DNA of 64,000 nt from Rhodoferax sp. (GCF_030697375.1 NZ_JAUYQD010000009.1:1-64000), one strand, 5' to 3'. Shown: positions 1 to 9,939, counted from the stretch's first letter. Notes: generated by a model from the letters alone, not told the origin. Program-made: numbers and translations.

Positions 1-1
1 C

Positions 2-163
2 GACATCATCGTGCGCAATCAGAAAGTCAACGTCCGCATGCTCAAGACCGACCTCAAGATCGGCACCACCAAGGCCCTGGAGCTGATCGCCAAGCTTGAG
101 CAAGCCGGCAAGGTCAGCACGTGTGACGAGCGCGGCGGCAGGAAGGTGTTGGTGACAGCATGA
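2..163 (+). CDS. FtsK gamma-like winged-helix domain protein, C-terminal part (prophage; start is left of window)
   Basis: Frame 2 reads DIIVRNQKVNVRMLKTDLKIGTTKALELIAKLEQAGKVSTCDERGGRKVLVTA*, resembling the FtsK gamma (KOPS-reading) domain; the stop overlaps the next ATG (ATGA). Confidence 0.65.
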   Translation, partial: DIIVRNQKVNVRMLKTDLKIGTTKALELIAKLEQAGKVSTCDERGGRKVLVTA

Positions 164-1020
164 GCAAACCAAGCCAACGAACCAACTGGACGCCGGCGCT
201 CGATGCCTGGCTGCGCGACATGTTCCCCAGCGCCACCGCGCAGAGCCTCTCCGACCAGATCGGCTGCTCGGTCGGGTCGCTGTACCAGCACGCCGCCAAA
301 CTGGGCCTGCAAAAGACGGCCGAGTGGCGTGCGCAAAACGCCCGCGAAACCACGCTAGCCCGCAGTCGGTGGGCGCCAGAGCTGCTGGAGATCCTGGACC
401 TCATGTACCCCGACCAGCGCACCCAGGATCTGGCCGACTTCATCGGCATCCCACTCTCCCGCGTGCATGCCATGGCCAACGCGCGTGGACTGCGCAAATC
501 GCCCGAGCTGGTGCAGCAAATGGCGCGCGATCGGCTCACGCCGGCACACCCCGCCGCTGATCACAAATTCAAAAAAGGCCATCAGTCCTGGAACGCCGGC
601 CGCAAGGGCATCAACTACCCCGGCATGGTACCGACCCAGTTCAAAGCCGGCCGCCGTCCTCACACCTGGCAGCCCATCGGCACCTACCGCGTTAGTGGCG
701 ACGGCCAGCTGGAGCGCAAGGTCAACGATCTGCCAGGCGCGAACCATGTGCGCTGGCATCCGGTGGCCCGCCTCGTGTGGCAAGCGGCGCACGGCCCTGT
801 GCCCAAAGGCCACATGGTGGTGTTCAAGCCCGGCGCCAAGACCAAGGTGTTGGAACAGATCACCCTGGACAAGCTGGAGTGCATCAGCCGCGCCGAAAAC
901 GCCAGGCGCAACCACCCCAACAGCAGCAACCCCGCGCTGGCCCGCCTGGTGCAGCTCAGGGGCGCCATTACCCGCCAAGTCAACCGAATCACCCGTGAAG
1001 CACAGGAGATATCCGCATGA
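160..1020 (+). CDS. Phage HNH endonuclease-like protein with two N-terminal HTH-like modules
   Basis: ORF 286 aa; C-terminal HxxRLVWQAAHGPVPKGHMVVFKPG...LECISRAENARRN resembles phage HNH family; ATGA coupling with both neighbours. Confidence 0.6.
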   Translation: MSKPSQRTNWTPALDAWLRDMFPSATAQSLSDQIGCSVGSLYQHAAKLGLQKTAEWRAQNARETTLARSRWAPELLEILDLMYPDQRTQDLADFIGIPLSRVHAMANARGLRKSPELVQQMARDRLTPAHPAADHKFKKGHQSWNAGRKGINYPGMVPTQFKAGRRPHTWQPIGTYRVSGDGQLERKVNDLPGANHVRWHPVARLVWQAAHGPVPKGHMVVFKPGAKTKVLEQITLDKLECISRAENARRNHPNSSNPALARLVQLRGAITRQVNRITREAQEISA

Positions 1021-1340
1021 GCACCGATACCAAACCCAACACCCCCACCATGGCGCCCCACATCGACCAGTTGCGCCAACACCTGATGGATACCCTGGCG
1101 GATCTGCGCAACCGCGACAAGCCCATGGAGCCCGATCGCGCCCGCGCCGTGGCGCAGGTGGCCGGCGTGCTGATCGACACCGCCAAGGTCGAAATTGAGT
1201 ACCTCAAGGCCACCGGCCAGGACCGCTCCAACTTCCTGGAAATCCCCCCGGATGCGGACGTGGCCGGCCTGGGCAACACGCCGCAAACGACTCCGCGCAA
1301 TGGCATCGCCAGCATCACCCGCCATCACCTGCGAGGCTGA
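1017..1340 (+). CDS. Hypothetical prophage protein
   Basis: 107 aa ORF, translationally coupled (ATGA) to the upstream gene, in a phage gene string. Confidence 0.6.
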   Translation: MSTDTKPNTPTMAPHIDQLRQHLMDTLADLRNRDKPMEPDRARAVAQVAGVLIDTAKVEIEYLKATGQDRSNFLEIPPDADVAGLGNTPQTTPRNGIASITRHHLRG

Positions 1341-1342
1341 AA

Positions 1343-1852
1343 ATGATCACCTCCCGCAACGACCTCAAAACACCCCGCCGCCCACGTTGGGCGCCCGTGG
1401 TGAACACCTTGGAAATCGCCATCAATGGCGCGGCAAAGATCGACCGAAAGGATGTCGACGAGCTGCTGTCCGCTGTGCAGGAAGCCTTCAAGTCATTGCG
1501 CGAAGGCGTGGCCACACAGCGCCAATGGTCCATTCTTGCCGGCTGCATGGATGTGGCCAAGGCCATCGAACGCCAGGGCGTGGTGCGCGGCCTGCACGAG
1601 CACTTGGACAGCGCGGATACCGCCCTTCAGGCCATCTACAAACGCGCCCGTAAGGTGGACGGCTGGAAGCCCACCGCCCTGCACTTTTATGAGCTGGACG
1701 CCGTGCGCGATTTCGTCAACCTATACGCCTTCCAGATACGCAAACTTAGCCGCGCTGAGTTTGACCAGGTAGTCAAAACCGCCACCAGCCAGATCCGCAG
1801 CAACGGCGGGCAGGTGGCGGTGATTCGGATGGTTTCGGGAGTGGCAGCATGA
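1343..1852 (+). CDS. Hypothetical prophage protein
   Basis: 169 aa ORF in a tightly packed same-strand phage cluster. Confidence 0.6.
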   Translation: MITSRNDLKTPRRPRWAPVVNTLEIAINGAAKIDRKDVDELLSAVQEAFKSLREGVATQRQWSILAGCMDVAKAIERQGVVRGLHEHLDSADTALQAIYKRARKVDGWKPTALHFYELDAVRDFVNLYAFQIRKLSRAEFDQVVKTATSQIRSNGGQVAVIRMVSGVAA

Positions 1853-2442
1853 AAGAACGGCCAATACTTTTCAGCGGCCCGATGGTCCGGGCTCTGCTTG
1901 GTGGCTCCAAGACGCAGACGCGCCGGGTGTTTAAGTACAAAAACGGCGGCGTGCAGCCCCGCACCAACGACTTACCTGGCATGCGCCAAATCATGCACAA
2001 CTGCCCATACGGCCAACCCGGTAACCGGCTTTGGGTGCGGGAAACTTGGGGGTACTTCGGTGGTGACGAATACATCTACCAAAAAGACATTGGTTCAGTC
2101 GGCTATCGTGCTAGCCAAATTGACGGACTCGACCACATCCCAGGTGGCCGCTGGCGCCCCAGCATCCACATGCCCCGCTGGGCCAGCCGCCTCACTCTGG
2201 AAATCACCGGCGTGCGTGTGGAGCGGCTGAATGACATCAGCAGGGCAGATGCCGAGGCCGAGGGATGCACCAAAAACCACAACGGCTACTACTGGGGTGG
2301 TCCGCATGAAACTAGCGGTCTAAAGCAGTTGGCCAGCGCAAAAGGTGCTTATCGAGACCTCTGGGAATCCCTCAACGGAACCGATTCATGGGCCGCAAAC
2401 CCATGCGTATGGGTGATCGAGTTCAAAAGGATTGCACCATGA
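1849..2442 (+). CDS. Prophage protein of the PILFSGPMVRALLGGSKTQTRRV type (ASCH/PUA-like, tentative)
   Basis: N-terminus MKERPILFSGPMVRALLGGSKTQTRRVFK is characteristic of a common phage hypothetical family; ATGA overlaps on both sides. Confidence 0.6.
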   Translation: MKERPILFSGPMVRALLGGSKTQTRRVFKYKNGGVQPRTNDLPGMRQIMHNCPYGQPGNRLWVRETWGYFGGDEYIYQKDIGSVGYRASQIDGLDHIPGGRWRPSIHMPRWASRLTLEITGVRVERLNDISRADAEAEGCTKNHNGYYWGGPHETSGLKQLASAKGAYRDLWESLNGTDSWAANPCVWVIEFKRIAP

Positions 2443-2720
2443 GCGACACAATTGGATCAGAGGATTGCGCTGCCATGCTGCGCTGCACAGTCGACCAGGT
2501 CGAAGAGCTGGCGCGGGCGGGCGACATACCCGGCTTAAAAATTGGCCGGTCTTGGCTCTTTGTACGCCCCGACCTCCTGGTGTATTTGGCAGAGAAGGCC
2601 CGAGAAGAAGCGCAAGAGCGCCGGTCCAAGCGCCAACCTAACGTCACACCTATAGTGCCGACGAAGCGCCGCCAGCCTCCGGTGTTGCCCACATTCGGGC
2701 TGCAAGGTCGGAACCCCTGA
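2439..2720 (+). CDS. Excisionase / MerR-like helix-turn-helix protein
   Basis: MSDTIGSEDCAAMLRCTVDQVEELARAGDIPGLKIGRSWLFVRPDLLVYL is an HTH_17/excisionase-type fold; ATG at 2439 overlaps the previous stop; next to the integrase. Confidence 0.65.
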   Translation: MSDTIGSEDCAAMLRCTVDQVEELARAGDIPGLKIGRSWLFVRPDLLVYLAEKAREEAQERRSKRQPNVTPIVPTKRRQPPVLPTFGLQGRNP

Positions 2721-3855
2721 AACTGGCATATCGCTGCGCCATGACGGACCCAGCGGACCAGCCCATGATCCGATTGATCTCTTCAGAACGGAACATCCAG
2801 TTCCCACTGGAGTCCCGCATTTCCAGCCAGCGGCATGTGGCTTCGTGGCGCAGGTCATGCTCATGCAAGCCAGGGCAATCCGCATAGTCAAAGGCTGTCG
2901 TAAATCTCGCTGACAACCGCGAGGACACCTTCTGCAGGGGAAGGTTTGGCTCCTCCTCCATGAACGGAAACAGGTTCGCACCGGGCAGCATCGAACGGTT
3001 TGACAGGTAGTGCACCAGCGCGGCGTGTACCTCTGGGCGCATAGGCACATCGCGGAACGCAATTTTCCCGCGCCACTGCTTGGAGCTTTGCACGCGGATC
3101 ACCTTGTGGTCCATTTCGATGCTGCCACGCTTGAGGGTGTACGCCTCCTTCAATCGAAGGCCAGAGTACACAATCACAATGAACATCGTCAGCATGGCGT
3201 TGCCGCCGAGCAGCAGCAAGCTACGCTCGCGGTCTGGCCGCTGGAATCCTGACAATGCCGCGACGATGCGCTCTTGCTCGCCCTTGTGCAGCCGCCTGTC
3301 CCGCGATACATCAACCTTTGCCTTGCCTCCATTTGCCACCACCAGCTTTTTGTCCAGGTCGGTATAGGCGCTGTAACCCTTTGGCAGCAGCTTGACCGGG
3401 TTTGACATGACCACATCCGGGTTGTGCCGCAGGTACTCATCAATGGCACGGCCCAGGCCTTGAATGCGGTGGCGTATGGAGCCTGGGGCGAGATTGGTTT
3501 TTACTTTGAGCGACTGGAGGTATCCGGCCAACCAGGCGTAATTTGCATCCACCAACTTGACAGCCCCGACCTCCATCAACAGCGAGCCAAGTGCGGATTG
3601 CGCGGTAGGTGCGGCCAGACCGCTGTTGATCCAGGCACGGATGATGTGGGCCAGCGTTGTGGTGGTGCTCACCGTGGACTTGAGCAGCTCAGCGGGTGGA
3701 GCCATGCCCGCCAGCTTCATGAGCCGCCACTGGTCCGCATAGGACGCTGCCTGCGCTTCGGTGTCAAAGGAGAACGCCTTGCGCCCACCAGGTAGGGATG
3801 GGTGGCTGAGACTTATTTCCCACTTGCCTGACGGTTTCAAACGCGGTTTAGCCAT
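2650..3855 (-). CDS. Tyrosine-type site-specific integrase (phage)
   Basis: 401 aa; YSGLRLKEAYTLKRG...HEHDLRHEATCRWLE...IMGWSAGSVMAQRYASFRG carries the R...HxxR...Y motifs of the tyrosine recombinase family. Confidence 0.92.
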   Translation of the reverse strand: MAKPRLKPSGKWEISLSHPSLPGGRKAFSFDTEAQAASYADQWRLMKLAGMAPPAELLKSTVSTTTTLAHIIRAWINSGLAAPTAQSALGSLLMEVGAVKLVDANYAWLAGYLQSLKVKTNLAPGSIRHRIQGLGRAIDEYLRHNPDVVMSNPVKLLPKGYSAYTDLDKKLVVANGGKAKVDVSRDRRLHKGEQERIVAALSGFQRPDRERSLLLLGGNAMLTMFIVIVYSGLRLKEAYTLKRGSIEMDHKVIRVQSSKQWRGKIAFRDVPMRPEVHAALVHYLSNRSMLPGANLFPFMEEEPNLPLQKVSSRLSARFTTAFDYADCPGLHEHDLRHEATCRWLEMRDSSGNWMFRSEEINRIMGWSAGSVMAQRYASFRGSDLAARMWATPEAGGASSAL

Positions 3856-3901
3856 GTAGCCTCCTACTCATACGGATGGCTATTCTACAAACCCATACCG
3901 A

Positions 3902-3929
3902 CTCAGACGCAGTTTGATTGCGTCTTGAG
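3902..3929. repeat. Inverted repeat CTC-AGACGCA-gtttgat-TGCGTCT-t-GAG upstream of the integrase
   Basis: Perfect 7-bp arms AGACGCA/TGCGTCT at 3905-3911 and 3919-3925, extended by CTC/GAG. Confidence 0.6.
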
Positions 3930-4193
3930 CCCGTTTGAGGGGTATTTCAGGCGGTTATTACGGTTACAGCACCTAACTAAGCTATTGATTTATAAAGGAT
4001 TATTACCCTTCCCGAGTCTGGTATAGACGGCTACAAGATCGAGTTGATCCAGCGTGCAGAGCACGCGTCAGGCACAGGCCTGCGCTAAATGCAGGGAGGC
4101 GCAGCTTATTGCTGCACCTTGGCACACCAAGACTCCAGTTCAGCGAAATGTGGCCGATATAGAGGAGAACTTGTAGCCAAAAAAGGCGGTCCC

Positions 4194-4661
4194 ATGCCCT
4201 CTACCTCTACCTTACTTAGACCCCCCACCATCGAACTTGAAGTTTTGATGTGGAGCCGGCAGTTACAGAAAACCCGGTTTGACGATTACGTCGCGCTGCG
4301 CTTTCTGTCGAACGCCATTTTTTCCTTGCGCGCTGCGCAATCGTCTGAACTGGGCCCCACAAGCCGATGCCAGATGGCACTGGAAGGCATCTACGCGCTG
4401 TGCCTGGGGTCCATTTATCTGCACGGTCTTCTCCCCTTGGGCCAAGAAGGGCACAGAGAGCTGGTCATCCAGGTTGCCACCGAACTGATGGGGCTCCCCA
4501 TGGCAGAGCGGCACCAAATTTTGGCCGCAAAAAAACAGCTAGAGGCCCTGACCTGCGACACGGTCGAATCCTTGGATGAACAGGACGTGCGCTATATGGG
4601 TGCGATCAGTCACAAGGCCTTGTCGCAAGCCCAACACGTGTACCCCGACTGGTTCGAGTGA
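4194..4661 (+). CDS. Hypothetical protein
   Basis: MPSTSTLLRPPTIELEVLMWSRQLQKTRF... 155 aa; ORF track gives an upstream-extended version from 4089; no family recognised. Confidence 0.55.
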   Translation: MPSTSTLLRPPTIELEVLMWSRQLQKTRFDDYVALRFLSNAIFSLRAAQSSELGPTSRCQMALEGIYALCLGSIYLHGLLPLGQEGHRELVIQVATELMGLPMAERHQILAAKKQLEALTCDTVESLDEQDVRYMGAISHKALSQAQHVYPDWFE

Positions 4662-4666
4662 CGGGG

Positions 4667-5311
4667 TTATGACCGGGTCAGGCTTTGCGTATCGCTGGCC
4701 AGTTGGGTGACCCGTGCCCAATCGCCTTGGGCAAAAGCATCCGCGGGCACCACCCAGGAGCCCCCTACACACACCACATTGGGCAAGGCCAGGAAGTCGG
4801 GGGCGTTTTGCAAGGTCACCCCACCGGTGGGGCAAAACTTCACGTCAAAAAACGGACCACTCCAGGCCTTGAGCATGGCCGGGCCACCCGCTTGCATGGC
4901 CGGAAAGAACTTGAGTTCGGTAAAACCCTCTTCTTGGGCCATCATGATTTCACTGCCGGTGGCGACACCGGGCAACAAGGCCAGACCCACATCGCGGCAC
5001 GCCTGCCCTACGGCACTGGTGTAGCCGGGGCTGACTGCAAAACATGCACCCGCATTGGCGGCCGCTTGTGCATCGGATTTGGAACGCACGGTGCCCGCAC
5101 CCACCACGGCTTCGGGCACCGCTTTGGCAATGGCTTCGATGCAGGCCAGGGCTTGCGGCGTGCGCAAGGTCACTTCCAACATGCGAATACCGCCTGCAAC
5201 CAAGGCGCGCGCCATGGGCACGGCATGGGCCACATCATTCAACACGATCACGGGAATCACGGGGGCGTCTTGCATCACTTGCAAAGCGGTGAAGCGGGGC
5301 AGGGAACTCAT
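4667..5311 (-). CDS. eda: 2-dehydro-3-deoxy-phosphogluconate (KDPG) / KHG aldolase
   Basis: [51 protein letters not shown]...VGAGTVRS...KFFPA...FCPTGGV, KDPG aldolase motifs; adjacent to edd. Confidence 0.95.
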   Translation of the reverse strand: MSSLPRFTALQVMQDAPVIPVIVLNDVAHAVPMARALVAGGIRMLEVTLRTPQALACIEAIAKAVPEAVVGAGTVRSKSDAQAAANAGACFAVSPGYTSAVGQACRDVGLALLPGVATGSEIMMAQEEGFTELKFFPAMQAGGPAMLKAWSGPFFDVKFCPTGGVTLQNAPDFLALPNVVCVGGSWVVPADAFAQGDWARVTQLASDTQSLTRS

Positions 5312-5363
5312 GGCATTCTCCAAATATAAACAAGGGTAAGGGGCAATGGGGCTGTGCGCGGGC

Positions 5364-7244
5364 TCACAGCCAGCTGCACGCACCCTCTTCCGCCGCCAGC
5401 GCATTGCGGCGCATATTGGCAAACAACTCACGGCCCATGCCCACGCCGTTGGCGGCGCGCAGGGCTTCGGGCATGGTTTCAAGGGCGCGTGCATCCCACT
5501 CGGCGGCATCCACCAGCACCTGCAGCGTGCCCGCGGTGGCGTCCAGGCGGATGACATCGCCGTCCCGCACCTTGGCCAGCGGACCACCGGCGGCGGCTTC
5601 GGGGGAAACATGGATGGCCGCCGGCACTTTGCCTGAAGCGCCGCTCATGCGGCCATCGGTGACCAGCGCCACCTTGTAACCCTTGCCCTGCAGCACCGCC
5701 AGCGGGGGGGTGAGCTTGTGCAGCTCGGGCATGCCATTGGCCTGGGGGCCCTGCCAGCGCACCACGCAAATCAGATCCTGGTTGAGAGCGTTGGCATTGA
5801 AAGCCGCATGCAGCGCCTCTTGCGAATCAAACACCCGGCAGGGCGCTTCGATCACATGCCGGTCTTCGGGCACGGCGGACACCTTGATCACGCTGCGGCC
5901 CAAGTTGCCCTGCAAGAGCTTCAAGCCACCGCTGGCGCTGAACGGGCTGCTGGCCGGACGCACCACGGAGTCGTCTTGGCTGGCGCCCGGGTCCGTCCAC
6001 TGCAACGCACCGTCCGCTTGGGCCGAAGGAATGCCGGTGAATTCGCGCAATCCCCCAGCGCGCACCGTCAGCACATCGGCATGCATGAAACCGGCGTCCA
6101 GCAACTCGCGAATCACATAACCCGGACCGCCTGCGGCCTGGAACTGGTTCACGTCCGCACTGCCATTGGGGTAGACGCGGGTGAGCAGGGGCACCACGTC
6201 CGACAGGTCTGAAAAATCGTTCCAATCGATGACGATGCCGGCTGCCCGGGCCACCGCCACCCAGTGGATCAGGTGGTTGGTGGAGCCGCCCGTGGCCAGC
6301 AGCGCCACCATGGCGTTGACGATGCAGCGCTCGTCCACCACATGCCCAATCGGTGCAAAACGCTTGGCTTTGGTGATGCCCAGCACCGTGCGTGCGGCCT
6401 CACGGGTGAGCTCTTCACGCACGCTGGCACCGGGGTTGATGAAGGCCGTGCCCGGCACATGCAGTCCCATGGCCTCCAGCAGCATCTGGTTGCTGTTGGC
6501 GGTGCCGTAAAAAGTGCAGGTGCCCGAGCCATGGTAGGCGGCGGATTCGGCCTCCAGCAACTCGGCGCGCCCCACCAAACCCTGTGCCGCCTTTTCGCGG
6601 ACCTTGGATTTTTCGTTGTTGGACAGGCCCGAGGTCATGGGGCCCGCCGGCACAAACACCGTGGGCAAATGGCCGAAATGCAGCGCCCCAATGAGCAGAC
6701 CCGGCACGATCTTGTCGCACACCCCCAGCATCAGGGCCGCATCAAACACGTCGTGGCTGAGCGAAATGGCCGTGGCCATGGCAATGGTGTCGCGCGAGAA
6801 CAGGCTCAGCTCCATGCCGGGTGTTCCCTGGGTTACGCCGTCGCACATGGCGGGCACGCCACCGGCCACCTGGGCCGTGGCGCCCCAGCGGCGCGCCTCC
6901 AGTTTGATGAGGTCGGGGTAGTGCTGCAGCGGCGCGTGGGCCGAAAGCATGTCGTTGTAGGCGGTAACGATGCCGATGTTGGGGCCTTTCTCGGCCACCA
7001 CCTTGAATTTGTCGATGCCTGTCACACGGGCCTTGTCGTCACCGGGCATGGCGGCAAAGGCGTGTGCCACATTGGCGCAGCCCATGCGTTCCGCGCCCGG
7101 CTTACGCTGGGCCGCCGCATCCACCTGCGCCAGATAGGCGCTGCGGGTGGGCGCGCTGCGCTGGGCAATACGGCGTGTAACGGCCTCCACCATGGGGTGA
7201 AGCGCAGGAGTGGCAGGGTGGGAAAGAGCGGTGGTGTCTTGCAT
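5364..7244 (-). CDS. edd: Phosphogluconate dehydratase
   Basis: [26 protein letters not shown]...; ILVD/EDD family ([31 protein letters not shown]). ATG at 7242-7244 chosen over the upstream ORF extension. Confidence 0.95.
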   Translation of the reverse strand: MQDTTALSHPATPALHPMVEAVTRRIAQRSAPTRSAYLAQVDAAAQRKPGAERMGCANVAHAFAAMPGDDKARVTGIDKFKVVAEKGPNIGIVTAYNDMLSAHAPLQHYPDLIKLEARRWGATAQVAGGVPAMCDGVTQGTPGMELSLFSRDTIAMATAISLSHDVFDAALMLGVCDKIVPGLLIGALHFGHLPTVFVPAGPMTSGLSNNEKSKVREKAAQGLVGRAELLEAESAAYHGSGTCTFYGTANSNQMLLEAMGLHVPGTAFINPGASVREELTREAARTVLGITKAKRFAPIGHVVDERCIVNAMVALLATGGSTNHLIHWVAVARAAGIVIDWNDFSDLSDVVPLLTRVYPNGSADVNQFQAAGGPGYVIRELLDAGFMHADVLTVRAGGLREFTGIPSAQADGALQWTDPGASQDDSVVRPASSPFSASGGLKLLQGNLGRSVIKVSAVPEDRHVIEAPCRVFDSQEALHAAFNANALNQDLICVVRWQGPQANGMPELHKLTPPLAVLQGKGYKVALVTDGRMSGASGKVPAAIHVSPEAAAGGPLAKVRDGDVIRLDATAGTLQVLVDAAEWDARALETMPEALRAANGVGMGRELFANMRRNALAAEEGACSWL

Positions 7245-7251
7245 GGTGCTT

Positions 7252-7266
7252 TGTAACAAAATTACA
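7252..7266. promoter_or_regulatory. HexR-like operator candidate TGTAACAAAATTACA upstream of edd
   Basis: Perfect inverted repeat TGTAA-CAAAA-TTACA; one mismatch from the gammaproteobacterial HexR motif TGTARTWWWAYTACA. Confidence 0.5.
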
Positions 7267-7355
7267 TAACGCATGGTAACTTGGAAACCTGATCTTGGGA
7301 ATGCCGTGAGGTTACCAACTGGGTACGAACCAGCCGCCCTGCCTATACTTGTGCT

Positions 7356-7994
7356 ATGACCTCTATTGCATCCCTCCGAAAAAGCTACGAACGCGCCGAA
7401 CTGAGCGAGGACGCCTCCCACGGCGACCCTCTGGTCCAATTCGAGCAATGGCTCAAGGAAGCCATTGCCTCGGAAATACCGGAACCCAACGCCATGACCT
7501 TGGCCACAGTGTCCAGCAACCTGCGCCCCAGCACCCGCATTGTGCTGATCAAAGGTTATGACGAACGCGGCATCACCTGGTTTACCAACTACAGCAGTCG
7601 CAAAGGGGGGGAACTGGCCGGTAACCCGTTTGCCGCCCTGCAGTTTCACTGGGTGGAGTTGGAGCGGGTGGTACGCATCGAAGGGGTGGTCGAAAAAGTA
7701 AGTGATGCCGAAAGTGACGACTACTTCCACAGCCGCCCGCTGGACTCCCGCATCGGCGCCTGGGCCTCGCCGCAAAGCCAGGTGATTTCGGGGCGTGGGG
7801 TGCTGGTGGCCAATGCGGCCAAATTTGGGACCAAGTTTTTGTTGCAGCCGCCGCGCCCTACTCACTGGGGTGGCTACCGGCTCAAGCCCGACACCTGGGA
7901 GTTCTGGCAGGGTCGCAAGAGCCGCTTACATGACCGCCTGCGTTACACGCAGGCGCCAGACCGGGCCTGGGTCCGTGAGCGCCTGGCTCCCTGA
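7356..7994 (+). CDS. pdxH: Pyridoxamine 5'-phosphate oxidase
   Basis: 212 aa; [44 protein letters not shown]...[16 protein letters not shown]-type family sequence, ending [21 protein letters not shown]. Confidence 0.95.
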   Translation: MTSIASLRKSYERAELSEDASHGDPLVQFEQWLKEAIASEIPEPNAMTLATVSSNLRPSTRIVLIKGYDERGITWFTNYSSRKGGELAGNPFAALQFHWVELERVVRIEGVVEKVSDAESDDYFHSRPLDSRIGAWASPQSQVISGRGVLVANAAKFGTKFLLQPPRPTHWGGYRLKPDTWEFWQGRKSRLHDRLRYTQAPDRAWVRERLAP

Positions 7995-8909
7995 TTACCC
8001 GAGCCGGTGCGCGCCGGTGCTTGGCGTCGGCTGCCGGACCTCTGCTTTGATCCACGCCAGGAATACCTGGGCGTTGTCTGACAGTTCACGGTGGCGTGGG
8101 GTCACCAGATAGTAGGAATACGCGGCCGCCAGTACCGGGCCTGGCAGGCGCATGAGGCGGCCTGCGGCCAAATCATCTTGGACCAGCACGGAGCGCACCA
8201 AGGCCACCCCCTGCCCTTCGACGGCGGCCTGGACCAGCAAACCCGCATCATTGAAGACGATGGCGGAGTTGAGCGCCACAGGGCCCACACCTGCCGCGTT
8301 GCACCAGTCCTGCCAAGTGACGGCCGCGTTGTCGCGCAACAGTGTTTTAGCCAGAATATCCGCGGCACGGGTGGGCACAAGCGGCCCCAGATAGTGGGGG
8401 CTGGCGACCACCAGCATGTCTTCGTCCATCAGTTTTTCGGCTTGCACACCCGGCCAGTCGCCCGCTCCATAGCGCAGTGCCACATCGACCCCTTCCCTTT
8501 GCAGGTCCACCACCGTCAGGCTGGCATCCAGCGTCAATTCGATATGGGGATGCAGGGCCATGAACCGGGGTAAACGCGCCAGCAACCACTTGGCCGCAAA
8601 CGAGGGCAACACCGATACGCGCAGGGTGCGCCGTGCGGGCTTGGGCTGCACCTCTTCCATGGCACGGACCAGTTGCTTAAAAACATCCGTCAGCTTTGGC
8701 GCCAGTTGCTGCCCGGCATGTGTCAAACCCACGCCACGCCCGACACGCTGCAACAGCTCAACCCCCAGACTCTCCTGAAGAAATTTGATTTGGTGGCTGA
8801 TCGCACCATGCGTCACGTGCAGCTCCTCGGCGGCCCGGCGCAGGCTCAGGTGCCGCGCGGCCGACTCAAACGCGCGCAGGGCCGGCAATGGTGGAATTTT
8901 GTTTGTCAT
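7995..8909 (-). CDS. LysR-family transcriptional regulator (GcvA-like)
   Basis: MTNKIPPLPALRAFESAARHLSLRRAAEELHVTHGAISHQIKFLQESLGVELLQR, GcvA-type LysR HTH. Confidence 0.9.
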   Translation of the reverse strand: MTNKIPPLPALRAFESAARHLSLRRAAEELHVTHGAISHQIKFLQESLGVELLQRVGRGVGLTHAGQQLAPKLTDVFKQLVRAMEEVQPKPARRTLRVSVLPSFAAKWLLARLPRFMALHPHIELTLDASLTVVDLQREGVDVALRYGAGDWPGVQAEKLMDEDMLVVASPHYLGPLVPTRAADILAKTLLRDNAAVTWQDWCNAAGVGPVALNSAIVFNDAGLLVQAAVEGQGVALVRSVLVQDDLAAGRLMRLPGPVLAAAYSYYLVTPRHRELSDNAQVFLAWIKAEVRQPTPSTGAHRLG

Positions 8910-8914
8910 ACCAG

Positions 8915-8929
8915 GTGAATTTTATTCAC
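8915..8929. promoter_or_regulatory. LysR-type box GTGAAT-TTT-ATTCAC (contains T-N11-A)
   Basis: Perfect palindrome immediately upstream of the LysR gene start (8909) in the divergent intergenic region. Confidence 0.5.
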
Positions 8930-9039
8930 TTGTCTCTCGAATAGAAAACGATAGTCAATTCCAGTTCAACCTCGCAAAATTCAAAACAACACCCGCCCAT
9001 CATGCGAACAATTTTCATATTTCATTGCATTACCAAACC

Positions 9040-9939
9040 ATGAACCTGTTTGAACTCAGCCTGGCCCTGCTCGTCACCGCGATTTGGGGACTGAACTTCT
9101 CCATCATCAAGATCGGCCTGGCCTCTTTTGACCCCTATTTGCTGGCTGCCATACGCTTTGCCTTGTGCGCGGTGCCTGCCGTCTTTTTTATTCCTCGGCC
9201 CGCCGTGCCAAAGCGCTTTCTGGTGGCCTATGGGCTGATGTTCGGCGTGTTGCAGTGGGGTTTGGTGTACGCCGGCATCGACTTCGGTGTCTCACCCGGG
9301 CTCGCCTCTTTGGTATTGCAGCTTGCGGTTTTTTTCACCATGGCCGGTGGCATCCTGTTTTTCAGCGAAAAGGTCCGCCCGACACTGGTGGCTGGCACCG
9401 TGATTGCTTTTTCCGGTGTGGCCCTGGTGTTCTGGCATACCCAAGGCCGTACCACCGTGCTCGGCCTGGGCCTGGTGATTCTGGGAGCCCTGGCCTGGGC
9501 TGCGGCCAACCTGATCGTGAAGGCGTCCAAAACCACGGAAATGTTTGGGTTCATGGTGTGGTCCAGCCTGGCCGCACCCCTTCCGCTGTTGCTGCTGTCC
9601 TACCTTGTCACGGGTTCCGAGAAAATCGTCCATTCCCTGGCCACGGTCGACTCCCGTGCCGTTTTCTCGATCCTGTTCCAGGTCTACCCCACCACCTTGT
9701 TCGGATACGCCATCTGGAACCGTTTGCTGAAAAAATACCCGGTTTCCACGGTGGCGCCTCTGACGCTGCTGGTGCCGGTGTTCGGCATGCTCGGCTCGGT
9801 GCTGGTTTTCAACGAGTCCCTCGCGCCTTACAAACTCGCCGCTCTGGTGCTGATTTTGTCGGGGCTGGTCGTGAACGGCTTTGGCACCCGGCTGTGGGCG
9901 GCGGTCTCGCGCCGAGCATCCTCGCCCCAAGCCCTTTAA
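9040..9939 (+). CDS. EamA/DMT-family transporter
   Basis: MNLFELSLALLVTAIWGLNFSIIKIGLASFDPYLLAAIRFALCAVPAVFFI, 10-TM DMT exporter pattern; ATG at 9040 preferred to ORF start 8785. Confidence 0.88.
   Translation: MNLFELSLALLVTAIWGLNFSIIKIGLASFDPYLLAAIRFALCAVPAVFFIPRPAVPKRFLVAYGLMFGVLQWGLVYAGIDFGVSPGLASLVLQLAVFFTMAGGILFFSEKVRPTLVAGTVIAFSGVALVFWHTQGRTTVLGLGLVILGALAWAAANLIVKASKTTEMFGFMVWSSLAAPLPLLLLSYLVTGSEKIVHSLATVDSRAVFSILFQVYPTTLFGYAIWNRLLKKYPVSTVAPLTLLVPVFGMLGSVLVFNESLAPYKLAALVLILSGLVVNGFGTRLWAAVSRRASSPQAL

Noticed and set aside
3856-4193. Attachment site or tRNA at the prophage end
   Set aside because: No tRNA cloverleaf found by eye and the other prophage end is outside the window, so no att core can be matched.
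5364-7865. 833-aa minus-strand ORF extending upstream of edd across pdxH
   Set aside because: Sequence upstream of [13 protein letters not shown] is low-complexity shadow coding antisense to pdxH; the true edd start is at 7244.
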